From Fidelibacterota bacterium (GTDB lineage: Bacteria > Fidelibacterota > Marinisomatia > Marinisomatales > UBA1611): DNA of 64,000 nucleotides. Position 1 is the stretch's first letter. Every line of letters starts with the position of its first letter. The translations under genes were made by a program, and so were the position numbers. Below the pieces are notes generated by a model, which was not told where the DNA came from, did not search any database, and was given only the letters and a program-made list of their open reading frames with translations. This document shows, in pieces, positions 48,785-57,020 of this stretch. Where the stretch lies: the NCBI GenBank assembly GCA_018658715.1, contig JABHUQ010000109.1:1-64000 (forward strand). The letters are read 5' to 3'.

Positions 48785-49822
48785 GTGAAAAGAACTGTAA
48801 TACTGGCTATTGGTGCCTTTAATTATATTTTAAATAAAACAGGGAATATGCTACTGCGGTATAAACCGGAAGAAGTTGTAGCTATAATAGACCCGACGAA
48901 AGTAGGCGAAACTGCAGATAGTGTTATTGGGTATGGTGGACATATTCCTGTTGTATCCAATTTTAAAGAATCACTCACTTATAATCCAAATTCTCTTGTG
49001 ATCGGGAATGCCCCACAAGGGGGTACTATTAATGAAGCCTACCGCCATGAAATAAATCAAGCTATTCAAGCGAAATGTGATATTTATAGTGGAATGCATG
49101 TTTTTTTAAATGATGATCCTTCCTTTACTGAATTAGCTCAAATCAATCAAGTCTCTTTGGTGGATTTGCGTCGTCCTCCAAAACAGAACCATTTCCCAAA
49201 AGGATTATGGAAAAACCGCACTTATCCTGTAATGTTAATTGTTGGTACTGATTGTGATACAGGCAAAATGACCACAGCATGGGAAATTAAACAACAGTTA
49301 AGTGAATTCGGGAAAAAAGTATCTTTCCTAGGAACGGGACAAACAGGCATATTATTGGGTGAATCCGGCATCCCGGTAGATGCTATTGTGTCTGATTTTA
49401 TGGCTGGGGAAGTTGAATATCATATAGATCAAATAAGTCAGGGAACAGATTTAGTTGTGGTTGAGGGGCAAGGTGCTATTAGTAATTATGCCTATTCTGG
49501 AGTAACACTTGGACTTTTGCATGGCGCCATGCCTGATTTCATGATTATGACACATGATCCAGGAAGAGAATTGGATGTTTTAGACTATCCAATGCCTGAT
49601 ATACAAAAAATGTTAGACTTGCATTTAGACTTGTTAAAACCATTTAAAAAAGCATCATTTCTTGGCATAAACCTATTAACACATAAACTTGATGAAACAT
49701 CCGCTTTAAAAATGATTCATGAATATGAAGAAAAATATCATTTGCCTTGTACAGACTTGGTTCGATTTGGAAATAGGCAATTTATAGAAAAAATTGAAAG
49801 AGCATTAAATCAATGGACTTAA
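48785..49822 (+). CDS. dgcN: DUF1611 protein, DgcN-like (D-glutamate N-acetyltransferase candidate)
   Basis: 345 residues with a GTG start, 6 bp after the crotonase gene. The DUF1611 fold is seen in RYKPEEVVAIIDPTKVG, VIGNAPQGG, the P-loop-like VGTDCDTGKMTTAWE, LGTGQTGILLG, and VVVEGQGAISNYAYSGVTLGLLHG. In marine bacteria DgcN acetylates D-glutamate and DgcA racemises the product, giving L-glutamate. The following gene, overlapping by 10 bp, is a DgcA-type epimerase, which is why I prefer this function to the older label NAD-dependent epimerase. The pairing is strong evidence, but activity is inferred. Confidence 0.72.
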   Translation: MKRTVILAIGAFNYILNKTGNMLLRYKPEEVVAIIDPTKVGETADSVIGYGGHIPVVSNFKESLTYNPNSLVIGNAPQGGTINEAYRHEINQAIQAKCDIYSGMHVFLNDDPSFTELAQINQVSLVDLRRPPKQNHFPKGLWKNRTYPVMLIVGTDCDTGKMTTAWEIKQQLSEFGKKVSFLGTGQTGILLGESGIPVDAIVSDFMAGEVEYHIDQISQGTDLVVVEGQGAISNYAYSGVTLGLLHGAMPDFMIMTHDPGRELDVLDYPMPDIQKMLDLHLDLLKPFKKASFLGINLLTHKLDETSALKMIHEYEEKYHLPCTDLVRFGNRQFIEKIERALNQWT

Positions 49823-50844
49823 TCTTTAAACAATTTAGAATACAGTGTACACATCCATTTGGTATAGCTAGGAGTACGCATGACTATTATGATATAATAT
49901 TTGTGTATTTAGAACATGATGGCATTATTGGGCGTGGAGAAGCAGCTCCATCAAAACGATATGGTGAATATCCAATTAATGTTTTAAATCAATTGAAGAA
50001 AATCTTAGATATTCCACATTTTGATTCAGCGGTAGATGGTGATACGTGGTTTATGAGCCAATCTAATGGAATTAAGTCTCTTGAAGCTGCATTAAGTATG
50101 GCGTGGTTAGATTGGTGGACACAAAAAAATAATCAACCATTATATGATTATTTTCAAGCTGATTCATCCCAACAGTTAGACACATCGTTTACCATAGCCA
50201 TTGGTGAACTAAATCTTATACCCGATAAAATCGATGAAGCATCTCCTTATTCGATTATTAAGGTAAAATTAGGAGTTAGCGAATCAGAAGATAAAGACAT
50301 TATTCGTCGGATTAGAAAAGAAACGGATAAATTAATTCGGGTTGATGCAAATGAAGGATGGGATTTAGAGACAGGTGAAAGGATGTGCCATTGGCTTTCG
50401 GATCAAAACGTTGAATTTATAGAACAACCATTTAAAGCTGATAATTTAGGGGACACGGCCATTCTAAAACAAAAATCACCCTTACCCATCATTGCTGATG
50501 AAAATAGCATGAATTCGGGAGATATTGAAAAAATCGCACATGCATTTCATGGTATAAATATAAAATTGATGAAGTGTGGAAGTTTATTAGAAGCAGAAAA
50601 AATGATCCAACTTGCACGAGAATACGATTTGGAAATAATGCTGGGCTGTATGGTAGAATCATCTGTGGGAATTACAGCTGCATCTCATTTATCACCCTTA
50701 GTTGATTATGCAGATTTAGATGGAAACTTATTAATCGATAATGATCCCTATTCTGGCGTTAAAATTTACAATGGGAAAATAATTCTTCCTGAAAGCCCAG
50801 GATTAGGAATTAAATTAAATTCTGATATTGAAAACCTTTTATAA
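49813..50844 (+). CDS. dgcA: Enolase-superfamily epimerase, DgcA / L-Ala-D/L-Glu epimerase type
   Basis: 343 residues of the muconate-lactonising/dipeptide-epimerase group. It has the K-x-K catalytic motif in SIIKVKLGV, metal ligands in LIRVDANEGWD, EFIEQPF and PIIADEN, the second lysine in INIKLMKCGS, and the YADLDGN segment near the C-terminus. Members act either on L-Ala-D/L-Glu from cell-wall recycling or, when next to DgcN, on N-acetyl-D-glutamate. The 10-bp overlap with the DgcN-like gene favours D-glutamate catabolism, but cell-wall dipeptide recycling remains possible. Confidence 0.8.
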   Translation: MDLIFKQFRIQCTHPFGIARSTHDYYDIIFVYLEHDGIIGRGEAAPSKRYGEYPINVLNQLKKILDIPHFDSAVDGDTWFMSQSNGIKSLEAALSMAWLDWWTQKNNQPLYDYFQADSSQQLDTSFTIAIGELNLIPDKIDEASPYSIIKVKLGVSESEDKDIIRRIRKETDKLIRVDANEGWDLETGERMCHWLSDQNVEFIEQPFKADNLGDTAILKQKSPLPIIADENSMNSGDIEKIAHAFHGINIKLMKCGSLLEAEKMIQLAREYDLEIMLGCMVESSVGITAASHLSPLVDYADLDGNLLIDNDPYSGVKIYNGKIILPESPGLGIKLNSDIENLL

Positions 50845-50853
50845 GGATAAAAC

Positions 50854-51279
50854 ATGAAAATACTTGGTATTGAACATATTGGTGTAGCCGTTAAAAATAT
50901 ATCTGATAATGCACCTTTTTGGAATCATATTTTAGGATTAAATAAAACTGGGTCAGAAACTGTTAAAGATCAAGGTGTTAAAACAGATATTTTTAATACG
51001 GGGAAAGGAAAAATAGAATTATTGGAAGCATTAGATGATACATCTCCTATTGCAAAATATTTAGATAGAAGGGGACCTGGAATACATCATGTATGCCTTC
51101 AGGTGGAAGATATAACTACAGCAATAAAAGAATTAAAAGATAATAACATCCAAACAATAGGTGACCATTATACTACTGGATCCGAAGGGTATAAAATAAT
51201 ATTTATACATCCAAAAACTACTGGGGGCGTATTAGTTGAACTAGCGGAAAAGCCAGAGATTAATCATGAGAAGGAGTGA
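50854..51279 (+). CDS. mce: Methylmalonyl-CoA epimerase
   Basis: 141-residue glyoxalase-fold enzyme that interconverts the 2R and 2S forms of methylmalonyl-CoA on the propionyl-CoA route. It has the metal-ligand strands GIEHIGVAVKN, GKIELLEAL, GPGIHHVCLQVED and GGVLVELAEK, typical of the family. It has a good ribosome-binding site (ATAAGGATAAA) 9 bp after the DgcA-like gene. No mutase or carboxylase gene is in the window. It is the last gene before the accessory region. Confidence 0.85.
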   Translation: MKILGIEHIGVAVKNISDNAPFWNHILGLNKTGSETVKDQGVKTDIFNTGKGKIELLEALDDTSPIAKYLDRRGPGIHHVCLQVEDITTAIKELKDNNIQTIGDHYTTGSEGYKIIFIHPKTTGGVLVELAEKPEINHEKE

Positions 51280-51315
51280 CTATTCGGCAGAGGATAATGG
51301 ACAGGTTAAGGCGAT

Positions 51316-51335
51316 AGCCCCGCAATTGTGGGGCT
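51316..51335. terminator. GC-rich hairpin after the epimerase gene
   Basis: A 10-bp near-perfect palindrome (AGCCCCGCAA with TTGTGGGGCT, one G-T pair) lies 37 bp after the stop. The T-tract is poor (TTAATGTTT), so termination may be partial. The hairpin resembles the AAGCCCCACATTAGTGGGGTTT hairpins at 56092 and 56996. Confidence 0.6.
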
Positions 51336-51369
51336 TAATGTTTATAGCCTCGCACACATTGTAGTTTAA

Positions 51370-51621
51370 CTATTTTTCTATTGAGATTATTACCTTTTCA
51401 TTCTTTTCATGATTCTCAACTTCTAAAACAGTTCCAGAAAAATCGGGAGAATCAGAAAGTTTAATGATTTCTTGAATATCAATCCCTTCTTTTTGCAGTT
51501 CTTCTTTAGCTTTTTTTGGGATTAAACTTTTTACCATCTTTAAAACGGCAAGGGGAATAGAAACAGTTGTTAATGGCTTTTCATTGCCTTCTTCAAATTT
51601 CTTAATACATAGTTTTGTCAT
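51370..51621 (-). CDS. Small protein resembling the SHOCT-like domain of YvlB/LiaX-type proteins
   Basis: 83 residues, soluble. The core VSIPLAVLKMVKSLIPKKAK followed by EELQKEGIDIQEIIKL and FSGTVLEVENHEKNEKVIISIE has the order (helix KIPL..., helix KEGID..., beta tail with EVE....V.I.IE) of the small SHOCT-like domain found at the start of YvlB/LiaX proteins and as stand-alone proteins. Function is unknown. It is the first gene of the accessory region and runs opposite to the epimerase operon. The family call is from pattern memory. Confidence 0.6.
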   Translation of the reverse strand: MTKLCIKKFEEGNEKPLTTVSIPLAVLKMVKSLIPKKAKEELQKEGIDIQEIIKLSDSPDFSGTVLEVENHEKNEKVIISIEK

Positions 51622-51699
51622 TTATATCTCCATATAACTATACAAGATTCATTAAAGTTTAGTAATTACTTTTATTACATACTTATTATTTATTAATAC

Positions 51700-51746
51700 A
51701 CCCTATAATACACACCACTTATCTGCATCCACACACATTATAGGGT
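51700..51746. repeat. 10-bp perfect inverted repeat
   Basis: ACCCTATAAT and ATTATAGGGT are separated by 27 bp. It lies just before the 62-bp element copy, so it may mark an element end or form a hairpin. Confidence 0.6.
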
Positions 51747-51755
51747 CATTATTGG

Positions 51756-51817
51756 TTCAATTTCCACTACAGATACACTGGTCAGTTATAAGTTATAGTC
51801 GGGAACCAGCCGGCTAA
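51756..51817 (+). repeat. 62-bp dispersed element, copy A
   Basis: Matches copy C (58320-58381) at 57 of 62 positions over the full length without gaps. The first half is also found in copy B. The core reads CCACTACAGATACACTGGT, followed by ATAAGTTATAGTCGGGAACC. It contains a short inverted pair CTGGT/ACCAG. It lies near the left end of the accessory region. Confidence 0.85.
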
Positions 51818-52015
51818 ATTATTATTCCATTAAAACCTATAGTAGAGAAATATATCGGGCTACTATTTACGTACTTGCATAAAAAATGATTTCACTTTTT
51901 TGAATTCAATAATCTCAACCCATTCCTTTACTACGGGGGTACGGGGTATAGATATAAGGTTCGCACACATCGTAATATTTTGAAATAACAAGCCTTTACA
52001 CTCCACAATTAGTTT

Positions 52016-52046
52016 GTTTGTGGGATGATGTGTAGATTAGGAGATG
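52016..52046 (+). promoter_or_regulatory. Start-codon leader repeat, copy 3
   Basis: 31 bp matching copies at 56122-56152 and 57021-57051 (28 of 31 with the latter), ending exactly at an ATG (52044). The block contains TAGATTAG, close to the Bacteroidota -7 box TAnnTTTG, 3 bp before the ATG. A degenerate version of the AAGCCCC hairpin precedes it (from about 51990). The ATG here opens a decayed gene. Confidence 0.65.
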
Positions 52047-52418
52047 AACTAGGTATATATCATTACTGCTATTTTATAGGAACGAAAAATCAATTTGAAC
52101 CTATTGATAATGGAGACTAGTTTACGGTCAATTCTGGAATGGGTGAATTACCATATGGAATTTGTAAAAATTAAAGGTAATAAACAGAAAATCACAATTA
52201 CTGGAACGAATAAAAGTGTGAATTGTAACAAGTCATTGAAAAAAGCAAGTGGCTATATTTTACTTGAGCCTGATGGAGAAAACACAAAAATATCATATTA
52301 TTTTCATTCCGAACCATCGCAAAATATTCCTACATGGCTTATAAATCCAATGATACAGGAGATGCCGTATCAAACTTTTGTATCAATGAGAAAGAAGTTA
52401 AATTCTTTAAATCACTAA
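52044..52418 (+). pseudogene. Decayed START-domain gene
   Basis: From the ATG at 52044 the frame reads Met-Asn-stop, then VYIITAIL (like the start of a signal peptide), then a stop at 52077, and then stays open from 52080 to 52418. The open part (an ATG is available at 52110) ends with GYILLEPDGENTKISYYFHS and IPTWLINPMIQEMPYQTF, which match the C-terminal half of START/SRPBCC lipid-binding domains. The N-terminal half of the domain is missing. I infer a once-secreted START protein that has lost its N-terminal coding sequence; a short 102-residue product from 52110 is still possible. Confidence 0.55.
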
Positions 52419-52422
52419 AATA

Positions 52423-53625
52423 TTAGAAAACACCTCGAATTTTTAATCTGCGATTTGTTATATAGATTATCAGCAAGAATGAAATTGTAATCACTGCATA
52501 TACAATAAATATTCTCAACTTGATATTTTCGAACTCAAAAATATTTCCAGCTTGATTCATAATATAGATAATCCCTACATAGCCTAAACTAAAAGCACTA
52601 ACAAGAGTAATAATAGCAGCGACAATAGAACGGTTTAAAAGTTGTGAACGAATAAATGCAAAGGAGTGCCCGATTAATTGGAGTTTGATTATATTTTCTC
52701 TCTCTTTTTCAAAAAGTAGTTGATTTGAAAAGTAAATAAAAAATAAGGATACTATTATAATTGATATACCTAAGAAGACGAAAAATATGATAATTACCTT
52801 AATAAGTTTTATATTTTCCGAAATTCCTACTTTATTATTTTGTATAACGTAATTATTCTTTTCAATGTAATCAAGAAAAGGTCCTGGATCATTCTCTGAA
52901 ATTTCAACAACGAGTTTTGTGGGTCTTATTTCAGATTTTGTCTTTCCAGCATAATAGTTATTCGCCCATAATAAGAATTCCATTGGAACTAATATGGAAA
53001 GGTATCTATCAGAGAAACCATGAATTGTGGCCTTATACTGCTTACGATTAGAATTACCTTTAACTTCAATTGATAACGGCAAGAGCTCCGCTGTTTTTTC
53101 TGTGAGAACTGGAAGACCATTACTGCTAACAAAACTATAATTATAAAGATGTAAAAACTCTTTCGAAATAATTAATGGTATTTTATTTTGACTTGGATCC
53201 CAGTTAAACCCTGTCTTATCTATAGCGAGGTATTGGTTATCAAGACTCTCGAGAAATACTTCTGAATAATAGTTAATATTGCTAGAAAGGAATATCCTGC
53301 ATGGGAATTCTGAGCTATATATTTTCCCTACCCTTTTAACTCCCCGGACATAAGTTAAATCCGAAATTTCATGATCATTTATATTCAAAAAGTTTTTATT
53401 GATAGTGTGGAGAAAAGAAATATCCTTACTCACAATATAAAATTTATCTTTTGCATCGGAAAATAAAATCGAAGTATCAATAAAAGATAAAAAGAAAAAA
53501 GAAATAACACATATAAATGTCCCAAGAAAAAGGGAAAGTGATGAGAGCATTATTGGCATGCTTGCTCCATCCCGAAATATTTGCTTTATAGGATTATTTT
53601 TATTGGAGAACAATTGTTTTATCAA
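52423..53625 (-). CDS. FtsX-like ABC transporter permease (LolC/MacB type)
   Basis: 400 residues with one N-terminal membrane helix (about 25-48), a large extracytoplasmic domain (about 50-270) and three C-terminal helices (about 272-300, 330-355, 368-392), the layout of LolC/E and MacB-like permeases. A coupling-helix-like segment KERENIIKLQLIGHSFAFIRSQLL follows the second helix. It overlaps the ATPase gene by 26 bp. The substrate is unknown; lipoprotein, peptide or lipid handling are all possible. The upstream lipoprotein in the same operon may be a partner. Confidence 0.8.
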   Translation of the reverse strand: MIKQLFSNKNNPIKQIFRDGASMPIMLSSLSLFLGTFICVISFFFLSFIDTSILFSDAKDKFYIVSKDISFLHTINKNFLNINDHEISDLTYVRGVKRVGKIYSSEFPCRIFLSSNINYYSEVFLESLDNQYLAIDKTGFNWDPSQNKIPLIISKEFLHLYNYSFVSSNGLPVLTEKTAELLPLSIEVKGNSNRKQYKATIHGFSDRYLSILVPMEFLLWANNYYAGKTKSEIRPTKLVVEISENDPGPFLDYIEKNNYVIQNNKVGISENIKLIKVIIIFFVFLGISIIIVSLFFIYFSNQLLFEKERENIIKLQLIGHSFAFIRSQLLNRSIVAAIITLVSAFSLGYVGIIYIMNQAGNIFEFENIKLRIFIVYAVITISFLLIIYITNRRLKIRGVF

Positions 53626-54226
53626 AAGAAAAATCCTGTGATTCTGAATGGCTTGTTAATATTATACCTGCTTGATTATCATTTGATATTTGATTTATCA
53701 GCTGGGTGGCTTTTTGAATATTATCTTTATCCAAATGAGAAAAAGGCTCATCAAGAATTAATAGCAAAAATGGTCTAACCAAAGCACGGCAGATGGCCAG
53801 CCTTTGTAACTCTCCAAGTGAAAGATTTTTCGCTTTTATGTTTTTAAAGGGATTTAGGTTCAACGATTCAATTATAAAATCTATCTTTGACTCATTGATA
53901 CTCTTATAAAGTCCAGTGACGATGTTAATATTATCTGCAACGGTTAAATTCTGAAATAACTCTAAGTTCTGGAATACACATGCTATTATTTTTTTCCTCA
54001 TCATCCACCATTGGTTTGAATGAAAATTTTTCAAATTTATATCATCTATAATAATGTTACCCTTTAGCATGCTGGGTAAACCAATAAGAGCATTGACGTA
54101 GCTTGATTTCCCTGATCCTGAAGGTCCAATAATATTCAAATTCTCACCAGACTCTATTGTGGTAGTGATTTTGTTTGAGGCCATTTTGTTGATGGCCAAG
54201 CATGTTCCTTCAAATTTTATTAACAT
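53600..54226 (-). CDS. ABC transporter ATPase (LolD/MacB type)
   Basis: 208 residues. It has Walker A GPSGSGKS (near 37-44), the Q-loop ACVFQNLELFQNLTV, Walker B LLLILDEPFSHLD, and the switch LTSHSES. The signature reads LSLGELQR instead of LSGGQ(Q)QR, an unusual replacement of the second Gly-containing position. It pairs with the overlapping FtsX-like permease. It is shorter than typical LolD (about 230) and lacks some of the C-terminal part. Activity is likely but the altered signature should be noted. Confidence 0.82.
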   Translation of the reverse strand: MLIKFEGTCLAINKMASNKITTTIESGENLNIIGPSGSGKSSYVNALIGLPSMLKGNIIIDDINLKNFHSNQWWMMRKKIIACVFQNLELFQNLTVADNINIVTGLYKSINESKIDFIIESLNLNPFKNIKAKNLSLGELQRLAICRALVRPFLLLILDEPFSHLDKDNIQKATQLINQISNDNQAGIILTSHSESQDFSFDKTIVLQ

Positions 54227-54329
54227 AAGGGGAACTTAGAGTGCAAATGGAAACACTAGGATTCTGAATATAATAGCATATACTTTAGAATTAATCGTGT
54301 TGATAAGATTATTAATCGAAGAATTTTGG

Positions 54330-55955
54330 CTAGTCTATAAGATCACCAAACGTTTCTAGGGCTATTTCTGATATAATACTCAGTGGGTTACTTTCAGTAT
54401 TCTTCAATCTTATATTTGTATATATGCCTAACGAATATTTATCAGACATTATTCCTGCATCAATCATACCAAGCTGAGCATTAAGAAGAGCGTCTTTTAG
54501 CATCCTTTCATCTTTCCTATTTGCAGGGATTTCTCTAATAAATTGATTTGCATCCGCAAATGCATAAAAATTTGATGAGCTGGGCTTCTGTGGAATCTCA
54601 CTTTCAAAAGTACTGTTGCTATTACCGCTTTTCAATGAAGAAACCAGGTCAGGATTTGAAAGGAATATATAGTTATCGTTGAAGACAACAGACATGTTTT
54701 CGCCAAGCATAATAGGTTCATTGTTAACGAACTTCAATGGCCCTTTTTCATTAGCCAGTTTAATTAAAGTTTCCGGATCATTCAATCCAAGTCCAATTGC
54801 ATAATCCAATTCATTTCTATTTAGATTAATATCATACAATACAGCTAGTATATTACCGGAAGGGATGGATAACAGTTTATCTAATGATAAACCGCTCACT
54901 CTTTCAATTCCTTCAATTGTCTTTTTGATTTCGTCATCATCAATCGATGAAAATAATTTTCCAATTTCTTTTAGGTTAATTGCAAACCCTAATCCCGCCA
55001 TAGGATCATTTGGAAATTTATTTACTAAGTTTTTTCCAATCTTCTGGTTAAAAAAATCAGGATTATATTGTTTTTTCATTTTATCATTAAGATAGGATTT
55101 TACCTCAAAGCCAATCAAGCCAAGATCCAGTTTCAAACCTGCTGTTACATAACTGCCTTCGTAGCTGACAATTTTATTTTGCAATTTTGGGGAGCGTTGT
55201 TCTAACTCTTGCTTGACAACATCGCCTACAGATGTAAGATCAGCCCAAAAACCCAGATCATAATTTCCAAGGTCATCAATACCTGGTTTACTTTTTAAGA
55301 TATCGTTTGGTTTGGAACCATCCAATAAAGTCTCAATTTCATCCAACCAATTTTTAGAACCGTATTCATCGTATTCATGATCATGGAAGACGAATATTGC
55401 GACTTCACTATTATAGCCAAGAGCGGCAACATTCCTCATAAGGTTAGTTCTATAGTTTCGTTCTTTTATCATTAGATAGTGGAATTTATCTGTTTGTTTT
55501 TCATCAATTTGATCTTCTGGAGCTAAATCTGAAACCATTTGGAACTTATTTGCCAAAATTCCAGCATCGAGAACGGGAACAATCATGCCCATATTCATTG
55601 GTTGGGGATCAGAAGATTGCCAACTGTTATTAGTCTTCTTATATTTGTTGAAGCCTTCGGCAAAGAGATATGTTGGACTATTTAGATCCAATCCCATATC
55701 CTGAGGGTTGGTGATGGCCTTTTTAATAATACTAGGAACTTTTCTCTTTTTTAATTGCTCAAAAAAGAATTGCCCTGCCTTTGAATCCAAAGCGCTCTCG
55801 TAGTCAGCTTTTTCCATTATCATTCCAAGTTGAGCAGAAACAATAAAAGCAGTATTATCCGGGAGATAGCTTAAATGTGAATTTGGTTTTTTTCCACATC
55901 CGGAGAGACAAAGAATTATAACGATAAAAACACCTAGAATAGTTTTATTTTTCAT
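54330..55955 (-). CDS. Large lipoprotein, possibly DUF4836-like
   Basis: 541 residues with a clear lipobox CLSGCGKKP (Cys20). The opening LSYLPDNTAFIVSAQLGMI and later repeats of the same theme (YDLGFWADLTSV, SSNFYAFADANQFI) resemble the DUF4836/DUF3352-like proteins of Bacteroidota, in which a 'P.da..v..id...l..K' pattern recurs; I am not certain of the exact family. It lies about 100 bp upstream of the ABC ATPase on the same strand, so it may be the substrate or outer partner of that transporter. There is no catalytic motif. Confidence 0.65.
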   Translation of the reverse strand: MKNKTILGVFIVIILCLSGCGKKPNSHLSYLPDNTAFIVSAQLGMIMEKADYESALDSKAGQFFFEQLKKRKVPSIIKKAITNPQDMGLDLNSPTYLFAEGFNKYKKTNNSWQSSDPQPMNMGMIVPVLDAGILANKFQMVSDLAPEDQIDEKQTDKFHYLMIKERNYRTNLMRNVAALGYNSEVAIFVFHDHEYDEYGSKNWLDEIETLLDGSKPNDILKSKPGIDDLGNYDLGFWADLTSVGDVVKQELEQRSPKLQNKIVSYEGSYVTAGLKLDLGLIGFEVKSYLNDKMKKQYNPDFFNQKIGKNLVNKFPNDPMAGLGFAINLKEIGKLFSSIDDDEIKKTIEGIERVSGLSLDKLLSIPSGNILAVLYDINLNRNELDYAIGLGLNDPETLIKLANEKGPLKFVNNEPIMLGENMSVVFNDNYIFLSNPDLVSSLKSGNSNSTFESEIPQKPSSSNFYAFADANQFIREIPANRKDERMLKDALLNAQLGMIDAGIMSDKYSLGIYTNIRLKNTESNPLSIISEIALETFGDLID

Positions 55956-56091
55956 AGATAGAGCCCATTTCCCTTTAATTAATATAGATGATAAGCCTTA
56001 AGGTAGTTAATAATACAATATTTTCTCAAGTAAAACTCTAGTTCAGGTTATTATATTTTATCTCTGATGGTCAAATATATCTAGAATTTAA

Positions 56092-56123
56092 CCAACAAGC
56101 CCCACATTAGTGGGGTTTGTTGG
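56092..56123 (+). repeat. Terminator-like hairpin of leader block, copy 1
   Basis: A 14-bp stem (CCAACAAGCCCCAC with GTGGGGTTTGTTGG, one G-T pair) closes an ATTA loop. No rightward gene lies before it, because the flanking gene at 55955 runs left, so it is not simply a gene terminator. With the adjacent leader it forms a 61-bp block repeated at 56991-57051 (55 of 61 identical). Confidence 0.75.
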
Positions 56124-56152
56124 TTGTGGGATGATTGGTAGATTTGTGTATG
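56122..56152 (+). promoter_or_regulatory. Start-codon leader repeat, copy 1
   Basis: 31 bp ending at the ATG (56150) of the hydrolase gene. It contains GTGGGATGAT and TAGATTTG, which fits the Bacteroidota -7 box TAnnTTTG, only 3 bp before the ATG. If this is the -7 element, the transcript would be leaderless. The similarity to copies 2 and 3 stops at the ATG. Confidence 0.6.
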
Positions 56153-56977
56153 AAAAGGCTATTATTAATTACTTATCTCATCTTTCTTACAAGTTGTACA
56201 AATTTTATAGCAAGTAGTATCACTAAGCCTATACAATTTGCTGAAAATAATTTAGCGACTGTTGGTGACATAAAAATGAACTACTATTCTGTTGGGGAAA
56301 AAGATAAACCAACATTATTGTTCTTGCATGGAGGGTTAAGTTTTTCATTATTATATAAAAATTTTATTGAAGAATTATCTAAAAACTATTTTGTTGTTGC
56401 AGTTGATAGTAGAGGACAGGGCGGAACAACAATTGGTGATAAAAAAATCTCTTATTATCAAATGGCTGAAGATATTGACAATTTTACCAGAATTATTGGA
56501 ATTGATAAATATTATGCCATAGGACATAGTGATGGTGGAATTATAATTCTTTACCTTTCAAAATATTTTCCTGAAAAATTAATAAAAGGAATTCCTATTG
56601 CAGCGAATTACCACTTTAATGGTATTAAAATTGCTGACAATATTCCAAATATAGCTTTGAAAATATTAAATAAATCTTATCAAAAACTTGGAGCGAACGT
56701 AAATAAAGTCGATAAAATAAAACCATTTATACTAGAGATGTGGAAAACTCAACCTACATTTACAAATTCGGATTTGAGCATGATTAAGACACCACTGTTG
56801 GTAATGGTTGGCAAAAAAGATGAAATGATACACCAAGAACACACAGTGGAAATGGCAGAATCATTAGGAAATGCAGAATTAGAAATACTCCCTAAAGCAA
56901 ATCATATGAATATCCTATCTTCAAAAAATAATATCCAATTAGTTCTGAAACGTATCCAACGTTTCTTTGAATCATAA
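56150..56977 (+). CDS. Alpha/beta hydrolase lipoprotein
   Basis: I use the ATG at 56150, which gives a lipoprotein signal (LLLITYLIFLTSC, Cys about 16); an earlier GTG at 56135 would only add five residues inside the repeated leader. The 275-residue protein has the oxyanion motif LFLHGG, the nucleophile elbow IGHSDGG (Ser), a candidate catalytic Asp in VGKKDEM and His in KANHMNIL, so the catalytic triad looks complete. Likely an esterase or related hydrolase outside the cytoplasm; the substrate is unknown. It is preceded by the leader repeat and followed by a terminator and a second leader copy. Confidence 0.85.
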   Translation: MKRLLLITYLIFLTSCTNFIASSITKPIQFAENNLATVGDIKMNYYSVGEKDKPTLLFLHGGLSFSLLYKNFIEELSKNYFVVAVDSRGQGGTTIGDKKISYYQMAEDIDNFTRIIGIDKYYAIGHSDGGIIILYLSKYFPEKLIKGIPIAANYHFNGIKIADNIPNIALKILNKSYQKLGANVNKVDKIKPFILEMWKTQPTFTNSDLSMIKTPLLVMVGKKDEMIHQEHTVEMAESLGNAELEILPKANHMNILSSKNNIQLVLKRIQRFFES

Positions 56978-56995
56978 TATCCATAAAAAACCATC

Positions 56996-57020
56996 AAGCC
57001 CCACATTAGTGGGGTTTTTT
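56996..57020 (+). terminator. Terminator hairpin of leader block, copy 2
   Basis: A 9-bp stem (AAGCCCCAC with GTGGGGTTT, one G-T pair) closes an ATTA loop and runs into six T residues. It can end the hydrolase gene transcript. It is the first part of the 61-bp block shared with 56092-56152. Confidence 0.8.

Larger units (their letters stand above)
51622..52015. other. Non-coding stretch with repeats, no gene seen
   Basis: About 400 bp with no convincing reading frame. It contains a 10-bp perfect inverted repeat (ACCCTATAAT at 51700-51709, ATTATAGGGT at 51737-51746), the 62-bp dispersed element (51756-51817), a 7-bp inverted repeat around 51840-51866 (ATAGTAG and CTACTAT) and a G-rich run near 51934. 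TCGCACACAT-GTA at 51961 repeats a motif at 51349. It may hold a structured RNA or remains of mobile DNA. Confidence 0.5.
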
